Shown here in pieces: positions 21,509 through 28,701 of a stretch of DNA of 35,180 nt (the first letter of the stretch is position 1; the number at the start of each line of letters is the position of its first letter). Source of the stretch: Pseudomonadota bacterium. GTDB taxonomy: Bacteria > Pseudomonadota > Gammaproteobacteria > GRL18. The translations under genes and the position numbers were made by a program. The notes under the pieces were generated by a model. The model saw nothing but the letters and a program-made list of their open reading frames with translations, was not told where the DNA came from and did not search any database. The stretch is from contig JADFVK010000027.1 in the NCBI GenBank assembly GCA_015222495.1, positions 1 through 35,180 of the forward strand. The letters run 5' to 3'.

Positions 21509-21600
21509 TAAGTAACAAAAATTTATCCACCATCATTTTATAGAAATATAACGTTACTATAAATGATGGTGGCTAAATTTATGTTGGCTGAAGGCTCTTG
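21509..21600 (-). repeat. Hairpin repeat unit 2, adjoining the 3' end of cbpM
   Basis: About 92 bp, nearly identical over its full length to the unit at 27809-27900. The stem runs 21519-21543 with 21557-21580 (core CCACCATCATT/AATGATGGTGG), with a 13-nt loop, one bulged T and one T-C mismatch. In minus-strand reading the stem ends GGTGGATAAATTTTTG, a plausible intrinsic terminator for the cbpA-cbpM operon, whose last stop is 5 bp away. Adjacent and tandem to unit 1. Confidence 0.75.
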
Positions 21601-21605
21601 AGAGA

Positions 21606-21923
21606 TTATCTATTTTGTTCACAATTTAAAATCTGAATTTGTGTCTGGAGTTTATCAATTTCTTTTTTTAAATCAAGTACCAGAGCAGCACCTGACAGAT
21701 TAATTCCGAGATCCCGTTGCAGATGTTTTACTGCCAGAGCCTGTTTCAGACAAGGGGAAGAGAAATGATAATGGATTGTATCCTTTTTTAATGGTTCAAT
21801 AATACCTTCATCAACCAGTTCTAAAATCCATTCAGCATGTACATGACAAGCCTTACTTAATTCGACCAGAGTTAAAGTCAATTGTTCATCATAAACAACC
21901 GTCTCAATTATTTGTGTTGTCAT
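21606..21923 (-). CDS. cbpM: CbpM, chaperone modulator of CbpA
   Basis: Small MerR-like protein that binds the J-domain of CbpA and blocks both its DnaK stimulation and its DNA binding. The 105-residue product shows the CbpM helix-turn-helix-like start (LTLVELSKACHVHAEWILEL), then DEGIIEPL, a central LKQALAVKHLQRDLGINLSG and a C-terminal coiled coil (LDLKKEIDKLQTQIQIL). It starts 3 nt after the cbpA stop, with a GGGAG ribosome-binding site inside the end of cbpA, so the two are tightly co-translated. The gene order supports the name independently of the sequence. Confidence 0.93.
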   Translation of the reverse strand: MTTQIIETVVYDEQLTLTLVELSKACHVHAEWILELVDEGIIEPLKKDTIHYHFSSPCLKQALAVKHLQRDLGINLSGAALVLDLKKEIDKLQTQIQILNCEQNR

Positions 21924-21926
21924 TGA

Positions 21927-22889
21927 TCATACTCCCATTTTTTCACGTGGATTAAAGGCAAGTTCTTGCTCCATTTTTTGATAGAATGCTTTGGCGTGTT
22001 CTGTGTCCCCTGGAGGCAGGGCAATTCTAAGTACAACATATAAATCACCGGGGATTTTACCTGGAATACCCCGATCTTTTAAACGCAGCTTACGCCCGGA
22101 TTTTGAATCAGAGGGTATTGTTAAATCAATATGACCAGCAGGTATCGGGACTTTTATCTTTGCCCCCAGAATCGCTTCCCAGGGTGTAATAGGCAGCTCC
22201 AGATAAACATCACTTCCTTCTACCTTATAGAGTGAATGTGAATTAAATTCAATTTCCAGATAGAGATCACCTGGTTTGCCTCCACTTGGACTGATAGAGC
22301 CCTGACCTGTAAGGCGAATTTTCTGGCCCTGATGAACGCCCTTGGGTATGCGTACATTCAGTGTTTTGTTTTTGGTAATAACATGACCTTGTGGATCAAC
22401 TTCCGGCACACGTAATATAATGGAACGATTCGTTCCTTGATAACTGTCTTCTAAATCAATCAACACTTTTGCATGATGATCCTGACTGGGTGTCCCTCCC
22501 TGGTTATAAAAATTCGAGCCTCTTTGCTGAGGATTGTCTGGCTCAAATTGCTGTCCAAATAGGTTTTCAAAAAAATCACTGAATTGAGAGGTGTTTTCAT
22601 TAGTGAAACCACCGCCACTGAATTCAAAACCAGCATCCCAGTCAGGAGGAGGAGTAAAATTTTGCCCTGCTTTATAATTGGCTCCTAATTGATCATAAGC
22701 AGCACGTTTTTCAGGATCTTTTAATACTTCATAAGCTTCACCCATTTCTTTAAACTTAGTTTCTGCATTGGGTTCACTACTGACATCGGGATGATATTTT
22801 CTGGCCAACTTTCGATAAGCACGCTTAACTTCTTTTTGCGTTGCATCTTTTTTCACATCAAGAAGCTGATAGTAATCTTTATATTCCAT
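21927..22889 (-). CDS. cbpA: CbpA, DnaJ-class co-chaperone and curved-DNA-binding protein
   Basis: J-domain partner of DnaK; in E. coli it also binds curved DNA and compacts the nucleoid in stationary phase. The 320-residue product (E. coli 306) has an N-terminal J-domain, residues ~4-70, with the essential HPD in KLARKYHPDVS. A Gly/Phe-rich linker (~75-130, including FEFSGGGFTN and FFENLFGQQF) follows. Two beta-rich C-terminal substrate domains contain NVRIPKGVHQGQKIRLTGQG and GDLYVVLRI. The cysteine zinc-finger module of true DnaJ is absent, and this defines the CbpA class. First gene of cbpA-cbpM. Confidence 0.95.
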   Translation of the reverse strand: MEYKDYYQLLDVKKDATQKEVKRAYRKLARKYHPDVSSEPNAETKFKEMGEAYEVLKDPEKRAAYDQLGANYKAGQNFTPPPDWDAGFEFSGGGFTNENTSQFSDFFENLFGQQFEPDNPQQRGSNFYNQGGTPSQDHHAKVLIDLEDSYQGTNRSIILRVPEVDPQGHVITKNKTLNVRIPKGVHQGQKIRLTGQGSISPSGGKPGDLYLEIEFNSHSLYKVEGSDVYLELPITPWEAILGAKIKVPIPAGHIDLTIPSDSKSGRKLRLKDRGIPGKIPGDLYVVLRIALPPGDTEHAKAFYQKMEQELAFNPREKMGV

Positions 22890-23041
22890 AAGTTATTCAC
22901 CACTAAAAAAATATGAGGGTTCGAACTATAATATAACAATATTCATAAATAAACTAAATATAAGCGAAGTCATATTGATTAGCATCTAAAAAAATACTAG
23001 TGGAGCAGTTTAGTCCGCAGGTCATGAACGCTGTCAAAACT

Positions 23042-23611
23042 CTAAAATGGAAACATTCTTGTGGGTGAAGGCATACGATTAACATCTTGCACCATGATGC
23101 TTAACTTCTTATTAAGGTTTTTCATCTGTTTATTTATATTATTAAGATTATAATTAACATCTCCTATACTTTTATCAAACCCATGAGCATCAGATTGTAG
23201 AAGATGAATAGTATCAGAAATATTTAAGAGTGTTCCTGCCAGATTTTCCTTTTGCTTTAACGAGTGGCTGATAGACTGGGCATGATTAGAGAACCCATGA
23301 ATTCCCCCTTCAACTTTACTCATACTGATTTGCATTTTTACAACTGCATCACTCATGACAGAAATATTTTTTGTCATCTCTTCCATATATTCATTCATTT
23401 TACTCATGTCATTCTTTTGTGACCATGCAAGAAATATGACACTGATAGAAAGCAAAATGATTGCAACGACTCCAAAACTGATCATATAAGAAGCTCTACG
23501 ACTAACTTGAAGGTTTTGCTCCGCTTGTGATTTCACTGCACATTCAAATTGAAACAGAGTATCTTCAACCATATCAGTGATGTTTCTTGCTTCCTGTGTA
23601 TTAGAGTTCAT
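23042..23611 (-). CDS. Single-pass membrane coiled-coil protein, unknown function
   Basis: A 189-residue protein that I do not recognise. Residues ~1-40 are polar and cytoplasmic. One membrane helix (YMISFGVVAIILLSISVIFL) is followed by a ~120-residue helical region rich in M, S, N and K with heptad-like spacing (MSKMNEYMEEMTKNISVMSD; IGDVNYNLNNINKQMKNLNK). It ends abruptly with RMPSPTRMFPF. The layout resembles the stalk of a methyl-accepting or tether protein without any signalling domain. The ATG at 23611 is preferred because GAGGAAT sits just upstream; a GTG 12 bp earlier would overlap that site. It lies 152 bp upstream of cbpA on the same strand and may or may not share its transcript. 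Confidence 0.7.
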   Translation of the reverse strand: MNSNTQEARNITDMVEDTLFQFECAVKSQAEQNLQVSRRASYMISFGVVAIILLSISVIFLAWSQKNDMSKMNEYMEEMTKNISVMSDAVVKMQISMSKVEGGIHGFSNHAQSISHSLKQKENLAGTLLNISDTIHLLQSDAHGFDKSIGDVNYNLNNINKQMKNLNKKLSIMVQDVNRMPSPTRMFPF

Positions 23612-23819
23612 TTTATTCCTCACTTAATAACTTATTTAATGATTATTACACAGTTTTTAAGTTAATGAGAGTTATAGTTAAGTTTGGTGTTTAAGAACGG
23701 GCTGATATTCTGTCATCTTTTGGGAACGGAGCTATGACCTGTAATTCTGTGACAAAGCTATGATGAACTAACTACTCTGTAAACCGCATGGGTGAGAAAG
23801 TGACGAAGGTAATTAGGTT

Positions 23820-24053
23820 TTAAAAATGTTCTTCTACTCTAATTGTTTTAATACCAGCCGATTGAAGTAGTTCAGTAGCATGGTCAAGTGTATGATAAAG
23901 TTTTTCCATGCCACTATTATCAGTCAAAGCAATCATATCACCATCAACTTTGTGAAATAATATGCGCCAACCATTTCCATTTGGTGATGCTTCAATAATT
24001 GCTTCTGTAATAGCTTTGTTATGAAATCTTACTGCTGCGCTGTCTATATCCAC
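23820..24053 (-). CDS. Small conserved-looking protein, unknown function
   Basis: A 77-residue soluble protein with a GTG start; GGGAA lies about 10 nt upstream, and in-frame stops exclude a longer form. It begins MDIDSAAVRFHNKAITEAII and continues with ASPNGNGWRILFHKVDGDMI and a final AGIKTIRVEEHF. The alternating pattern suggests a small beta-beta-alpha-beta fold. I do not recognise the family with confidence. It is flanked by a 196-bp gap on the membrane-protein side and a 411-bp gap on the other side, so it is probably a single-gene unit. Coding status is supported by clean start signals and balanced composition. Confidence 0.6.
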   Translation of the reverse strand: MDIDSAAVRFHNKAITEAIIEASPNGNGWRILFHKVDGDMIALTDNSGMEKLYHTLDHATELLQSAGIKTIRVEEHF

Positions 24054-24464
24054 TTTATTATTCCCTATAAGATGTAATTAATACTTTTTATATAAATAAT
24101 AGCAGAACCTATGAAAATTTCTAGCCATAGTAAAAATAATTAAACTTCTTGTAAGTGATAATGGGGAAGGATGCTTAAATTTTATTCTGATTTTCTCAGC
24201 TTATTCCTAAGCACACAGGAATAATACAAAATTCCTCTAATCACATAATTAATAGTTTGAGGTGAAGAACGTTTTGATAAGCGTTCAAATTTAATTCGTT
24301 TAAATTATTACAGTTTTTCATCATAGGTAGGGCCGAAAGTGATACTCTTATATTTGTGAACCTGTATTTGTTAATCATATAAAATTAAATCAGTACTTAC
24401 AATTGGGGAAATACCTATTTATAAATTAGGAATATTTTTCTGCCATTTAATAACTAAGCATATT
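24054..24464. other. 411-bp intergenic region with no gene seen
   Basis: AT-rich, no convincing ORF or RNA gene on either strand. It contains a short hairpin, TTATTCCT/AGGAATAA (24201-24226), and a spaced inverted repeat AACCTGTATTT (24359-24369)/AAATACAGGTT (24470-24480). The second arm of that repeat lies inside the last codons and stop of the acetolactate-synthase-like gene. The promoter of the 77-residue gene must lie near the 24054-24120 end. No clear terminator for the acetolactate-synthase-like gene was found. Confidence 0.5.
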
Positions 24465-26105
24465 TTATAAAATACAGGTTTTTTCTTTAAGCTTTACATT
24501 CAAAATTGAGTGATTTAATGAGTAATCCACAGCTAGATCAATTAGGTGAACGCCCTCAGTTTGCAGACAAGTTTCTAAAATATTGCAAAACTGTTCACAG
24601 CTTTCGGGTCTATATCCATTAGCACCATAGCTTTGTGCATATTTTACAAAATCAGGATTATTATAATCCAGGCCATAATTATCAAATCCAAGACCTTGCT
24701 GTTTCCATTTTATCATGCCAAATGCATTATCATTGAGAATAATCACAATTAGATTTAAATTTAATCTAATTGCCGTTTCCATTTCCTGAGAATTCATCAT
24801 AAAGCCACCGTCACCGCAAACAGCAATGACTTTCTTATCTGGATTGATTAATTTTGCTGCAATGGCTGAAGGCAGGCCTGCTCCCATAGTCGCAAGAGCA
24901 TTGTCTAATAATAGAGTGTTGGGCTGGTAGCAGGGATAGTTACGGGCAAACCAGATCTTATAAACGCCATTATCCAAAGTCACAATACCATCATCTGGTA
25001 ATTGTTGACGAATAATACTAACCACTCTTTGTGGTAAAACAGGGAAACGATTATCTGTAGAATACTTAGAGAGGTTAATATCTACTTCTTGCTTTATTTT
25101 ATTAAAATAACTGAGATCCCAGTTGCTATTGTCTTCAACCTTATCAGCAATACGCCTTACTGAAGTTGAGATATCACCGACAACATTAAGTTGTGGGAAA
25201 TAAACATCATCTACCTGATTGGGGAAAAAATTAACATGAACAACCTGCTTGCCACCTTCTTCCATAAGAAACGGTGGTTTTTCCATAATATCATGTCCCA
25301 CATTAATAATCAGATCAGCTCTATTAATAGCACAATGTAGAAAATCATGATCTGATAAAGCAGCAGTCCCTAAAAATTGTGGATGCCTTTCATCTACAAC
25401 ACCTTTGCCCATTTGGGTGCTGAAAAATCTAATTCCAGTGGTTTCAATAAAGTAGGAGAGAGCTTCATGAGTTTGTTTTCGATTAGCACCCGCACCAATT
25501 AATAATAGTGGCATTTTTGCAGATTCAATCATTTTTGCTGCTTTTTGAATGGCCAGTTCATCGGCATCAGGCCGTTTGTAATGGATGACATCAAAAAGTC
25601 TTTGTTTAACTTCTTCTGCTGCAACATCTTCAGGCAATTCAATATGTACTGCACCGGGCCTTTCCTCCATTGCTATACGAAAAGCTTCTCTTATAGAAGA
25701 CGGGATATGATTGGCATTGACAATTTGTCGAGTATATTTGGTGATGGGTTTCATCATCTGTACTATATCAACTATTTGAAATAACCCCTGCTTACTTTTA
25801 TTAATAGGCTTTTGCCCAGTGATCATCATCATTGGCATACCGCCTAATTGGGCATAAGCTGCTGGTGTGACAAAATTAGTTGCACCAGGTCCTAGGGTGG
25901 ATAAACAAACTCCGGGTTTGCCAGTCAACCTGCCGTAGGTAGAGGCCATAAAACCAGCACCTTGTTCATGACGAGTGAGTATGAGCTTGATCGATGAGCC
26001 TTTTAAAGAATCAAGAAAGTCGAGATTTTCTTCTCCCGGTATACCAAAAATATATTCAACCTGTTCATTTTCTAATGCTTTTACTAATAAGTCTGATGCT
26101 TTCAC
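24465..26105 (-). CDS. Acetolactate-synthase-like ThDP enzyme, large subunit type
   Basis: ThDP-dependent enzyme of the acetohydroxyacid synthase superfamily, 546 residues. The N-terminal domain has FGIPGEENLDF and the catalytic glutamate in LTRHEQGAGFMASTYGRLTG. The central domain carries LLIGAGANRK. The C-terminal ThDP/Mg site is GDGGFMMNSQEMETAIRLNL followed by NDN (about residues 429-458). No small regulatory subunit gene adjoins it, and no ilv genes are nearby, so a catabolic (AlsS-like) acetolactate synthase or a related 2-oxoacid enzyme is as likely as branched-chain biosynthesis. It starts 33 bp after the glutamate-synthase-like gene and is probably co-transcribed with it. Superfamily certain, substrate uncertain. 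Confidence 0.88.
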   Translation of the reverse strand: MKASDLLVKALENEQVEYIFGIPGEENLDFLDSLKGSSIKLILTRHEQGAGFMASTYGRLTGKPGVCLSTLGPGATNFVTPAAYAQLGGMPMMMITGQKPINKSKQGLFQIVDIVQMMKPITKYTRQIVNANHIPSSIREAFRIAMEERPGAVHIELPEDVAAEEVKQRLFDVIHYKRPDADELAIQKAAKMIESAKMPLLLIGAGANRKQTHEALSYFIETTGIRFFSTQMGKGVVDERHPQFLGTAALSDHDFLHCAINRADLIINVGHDIMEKPPFLMEEGGKQVVHVNFFPNQVDDVYFPQLNVVGDISTSVRRIADKVEDNSNWDLSYFNKIKQEVDINLSKYSTDNRFPVLPQRVVSIIRQQLPDDGIVTLDNGVYKIWFARNYPCYQPNTLLLDNALATMGAGLPSAIAAKLINPDKKVIAVCGDGGFMMNSQEMETAIRLNLNLIVIILNDNAFGMIKWKQQGLGFDNYGLDYNNPDFVKYAQSYGANGYRPESCEQFCNILETCLQTEGVHLIDLAVDYSLNHSILNVKLKEKTCIL

Positions 26106-26138
26106 GGTAATGCCTTTTTATTTTTCTTAAATATAAGC

Positions 26139-27770
26139 TTATGTAATACAAATACTTTCACCATCCACATTTGCAAAGCAATGCTTGGCATTAAAACTAT
26201 CCGCATTGGCTTCCTGCATTTCTTGCTCAAAACTCTCTGGATAGGGTGCTTGAAGTAAGCTGCCTGTGATTAAATATGGAAACACTTGATCGTAGCGTAA
26301 AGTTTGAGTGGCGCTGACACGGCGATGAATATGTGAGCGGTTTAATGATTTTGTTTGATTTAACCCCGCTGCGGCTAGAAGTTCACGGACACTTTGAATC
26401 GTTTCATGGTGATAATTAGCCACTCTGTACTTTTTATCTTTCACCACCAATCCCCTGGTGAATTTATGGTTTTGAGTCGTTATACCAGTGGGACATTTAT
26501 TTTTATTGCATTCAAAAGATTGAATACAACCTAAGGCCAACATCATTCCTCGAGCGCTATTACATATATCAGCTCCCAAAGAAAGATTTTTAATAATATG
26601 AAATCCAGAGATAACTTTTCCACTGGCAATTACTTTAATCTCTTTTTTCAGCTTAAAGCCCATTAAACAATCCACCACAAAGGCTAAGGCATCTCTTAAG
26701 GGTACTCCTACTGAATTAGAGTACTCTAAAGGTGCAGCTCCGGTACCACCTTCACCACCATCAATAGTAATAAAATCAGGTTTTATTCCTGTTTTTAACA
26801 TGGCTTTACAAATGGCCACAAACTCACTACGTCTGCCCAGGCATAGTTTAAAACCAATGGGTTTTCCTGCTGATAAGTCACGTAATTTTTTAATAAACAG
26901 CATCATTTCAAGTGGATTTGAAAAGGCACTATGGGTAGGTGGTGAGTCAACTTGTGTATAGGCTTCAGTATTTCTTATTTTAGCAATTTCCGGGGTGTTT
27001 TTTGAGGCGGGTAAGATGCCTCCATGACCAGGTTTGGCACCTTGTGATAATTTGATTTCAATCATTTTTACATTATCAAGCAATGCATTTTGTTTAAACA
27101 AATCATCTGAAAACAGGCCTTCTTTAGATCTGCAGCCAAAATACCCAGTACCGATCTGCCAGATTAAATCACCCCCAGGCTGAAGATGATAGGGGCTAAT
27201 AGAGCCTTCACCTGTATTATGTGCAAAATTATCAATTTTAGCACCACCATTAAGTGCTAAAATAGCATTCCCACTGAGTGCACCAAAGCTCATGGCAGAA
27301 ATATTGAGGATACTGGAAAGATAAGGTTTTTGGCAGTCTTTACCACCGATTTTAACTCGAAGGTCACGTTCTATAGACGTTTCATTTAATGCTGACAGGG
27401 AATGATCCATCCACTCATAACCCACTCGATAAACATCGATTTTTGTACCCAGTGGTAGAGTATCCAGTTGTTTTTTTGCACGTTGATAAACTAATGAGCG
27501 AAACATTCGGTTGGTAGGTTCACCTCCTGTTTCAGGCTCGACAAAATATTGATGCATCGGGCCACGTAAAGCTTCCATAATCCAGCGCCACCGCGCCATC
27601 AAGGGATAATTTCTCCATAATGAATGTTTTGTTTGAGACATATCATAAAAACCAAGCAATACTAATGGCGTTATTAAAATGTAAGTCCAAAGGAATAATG
27701 GCCAGAAATTAGCAAGGATGGCTATGACTAATAGAATTATAATAGAATACAAGATAAATGTTTGACGCAT
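26139..27770 (-). CDS. Membrane-anchored glutamate-synthase-like FMN/Fe-S protein
   Basis: A 543-residue protein with two N-terminal membrane helices (ILYSIIILLVIAILANFWPL and LWTYILITPLVLLGFY). A domain like the FMN-binding synthase part of GltB follows. Visible are ISAMSFGALSGNAILALNGG, SQGAKPGHGGILPASKN, the FMN-loop TIDGGEGGTGAAPLEYSN, and a C-x5-C-x4-C cluster (Cys 415, 421, 426) that matches the 3Fe-4S ligands of glutamate synthase. There is no glutamine amidotransferase domain and no NADPH-binding small subunit, so ammonia and electron sources are unclear. The ATG at 27770 follows AGGAG at the correct distance; a TTG at 27818 would start inside the repeat at 27809-27900. First gene of the pair with the acetolactate-synthase-like gene. 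Confidence 0.88.
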   Translation of the reverse strand: MRQTFILYSIIILLVIAILANFWPLFLWTYILITPLVLLGFYDMSQTKHSLWRNYPLMARWRWIMEALRGPMHQYFVEPETGGEPTNRMFRSLVYQRAKKQLDTLPLGTKIDVYRVGYEWMDHSLSALNETSIERDLRVKIGGKDCQKPYLSSILNISAMSFGALSGNAILALNGGAKIDNFAHNTGEGSISPYHLQPGGDLIWQIGTGYFGCRSKEGLFSDDLFKQNALLDNVKMIEIKLSQGAKPGHGGILPASKNTPEIAKIRNTEAYTQVDSPPTHSAFSNPLEMMLFIKKLRDLSAGKPIGFKLCLGRRSEFVAICKAMLKTGIKPDFITIDGGEGGTGAAPLEYSNSVGVPLRDALAFVVDCLMGFKLKKEIKVIASGKVISGFHIIKNLSLGADICNSARGMMLALGCIQSFECNKNKCPTGITTQNHKFTRGLVVKDKKYRVANYHHETIQSVRELLAAAGLNQTKSLNRSHIHRRVSATQTLRYDQVFPYLITGSLLQAPYPESFEQEMQEANADSFNAKHCFANVDGESICIT

Positions 27771-27808
27771 ATCCATGCTCCTGTCAAAAAAACTTTTTAT
27801 GAACTCTC

Positions 27809-27900
27809 TAAGTAACAAAATTTATCCACCATCATTTTGTAGAAATTTAATGTTACTACAAATGATGGTGGCCAAATTAATGTTTGGCTGAAGGCTCTTG
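27809..27900 (-). repeat. Hairpin repeat unit 3, in the leader of the glutamate-synthase-like gene
   Basis: Near-identical copy of the unit at 21509-21600, in the same orientation. The stem is 27819-27842 with 27856-27878 and the loop has 13 nt. Relative to the other copy, pair A-T (21540/21560) is replaced by G-C (27839/27859), a compensatory change. One other substitution gives A-C on the plus strand (27824/27873), which is G-U on the minus strand. It ends about 38 bp upstream of the ATG at 27770. Confidence 0.75.
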
Positions 27901-27978
27901 TATTCTAGTCTAGTATGTTTACTATAGATTTCAAATAAAAATATTATTACAAGAATTTAATGTTTCTGTCATACACTG

Positions 27979-27990
27979 GCCATGCATGGC
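27979..27990. promoter_or_regulatory. Perfect 12-bp palindrome upstream of the DUF4202 gene
   Basis: GCCATGCATGGC is a perfect, loopless palindrome and stands out as GC-rich in AT-rich surroundings. It lies 10 bp upstream of a plausible -35, between divergent genes. This suits a dimeric repressor or activator site, but no regulator can be named. Confidence 0.3.
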
Positions 27991-27999
27991 TAAGATTAC

Positions 28000-28027
28000 T
28001 TGAAAAAAAATATTTAAACCCTATCTT
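28000..28027 (+). promoter_or_regulatory. Likely sigma-70 promoter for the DUF4202 gene
   Basis: TTGAAA (28000-28005), a 16-bp spacer, then TATCTT (28022-28027), matching 5/6 and 4/6 of the consensus hexamers. The start would fall near 28034, leaving a leader of about 29 nt with AGGA before the ATG at 28063. Confidence 0.4.
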
Positions 28028-28062
28028 TTTACTATGTTATTTTAAGACAATAGGATTTAAGT

Positions 28063-28662
28063 ATGAGTAATAGTATGTTTGAACAAGTTGTTGAGTTGAT
28101 TAAGTCTGCAAATAGTGAAGATCCTAATCAGGAAAGTGATGGTGAAAAGTCCTGGCCTAAGGAGCTTTTATATACTTATAGAATGGCTGATATGCTCGAA
28201 CGCTATTCACCTGATGCCGATGATGTTATGAAGCTGGCTATTCAGGCCCAGCATATCCAACGTTGGCAATCCCCACGAAATGCCTACCCCATGAATAAGA
28301 AAGGATACCATCAATGGCGTACCAACTTATATCAATTTCATGCTGATACTCTGGCTACACTTATGCAAACAGCAGATTATTCTAAAACAGATATTGATCG
28401 TGCAAAACAGGCAGTAGGCAAGAAATCCCTGAAGAGTAATCCGGATACGCAATTGTTAGAAGATGTCAGTGCTCTGGTTTTTATTGAATATTATATGCAG
28501 GCTTTTGTAGATAAGCATCCGGAATATAATGAAGAAAAATGGATTAGCATTATTTTACGTACCTGGAATAAAGTTTCTGAAACAGGGCAGAAGTTTGCAT
28601 TATCAGGTGCGCTTAAATTACCAGAACCTTTAATTCCCATCATTACAAAAGCTATTAGTTAG
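28063..28662 (+). CDS. DUF4202 family protein
   Basis: A 199-residue soluble, mainly helical protein. KSWPKELLYTYRMADMLERY, AIQAQHIQRWQSPRNAYPMN, KKGYHQWRTNLYQFHADTLA and the acidic LLEDVSALVFIEYYMQAFVD are hallmark blocks of DUF4202. The spaced His, Asp and Glu residues (including QAQHIQRW and LEDVSALVFIE) resemble an HD-type metal-binding helical bundle, but I cannot show activity from sequence. AGGA precedes the ATG, and a good promoter lies about 35 bp upstream. It is divergent from the glutamate-synthase-like gene and convergent with the next gene, so it is probably transcribed alone. Function unknown. Confidence 0.85.
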   Translation: MSNSMFEQVVELIKSANSEDPNQESDGEKSWPKELLYTYRMADMLERYSPDADDVMKLAIQAQHIQRWQSPRNAYPMNKKGYHQWRTNLYQFHADTLATLMQTADYSKTDIDRAKQAVGKKSLKSNPDTQLLEDVSALVFIEYYMQAFVDKHPEYNEEKWISIILRTWNKVSETGQKFALSGALKLPEPLIPIITKAIS

Positions 28663-28691
28663 ACTTGATAATTATTCCTTAGTCTAACTAA
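28655..28691. terminator. 11-bp hairpin over the DUF4202 stop codon
   Basis: TTAGTTAGACT and AGTCTAACTAA form a perfect 11-bp stem with a 15-nt loop; the TAG stop is within the left arm. It lies between convergent genes and could end both transcripts, but neither strand has a T-run after the stem. Confidence 0.5.
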
Positions 28692-28701
28692 CCCTGATAA
28701 A

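Noticed and set aside
21418-21600. Repeat units considered as integron attC sites
   Set aside because: GTAACAAA at one end recalls attC, but the other end (TTGGCTG) is not its complement or a GTTRRRY core, and no integrase or gene cassette is present.
22890-23041. Gap between the membrane coiled-coil gene and cbpA searched for an RNA gene
   Set aside because: No tRNA-like or conserved fold and no promoter good enough to report.
23730-23763. Direct repeat AGCTATGA at 23730 and 23756
   Set aside because: Only two 8-bp copies in a short gap; this is compatible with chance and no function is suggested.
24465-27770. Acetolactate-synthase-like gene considered as part of an ilvBN or ilvIH operon
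   Set aside because: No small regulatory subunit or other branched-chain gene lies next to it.
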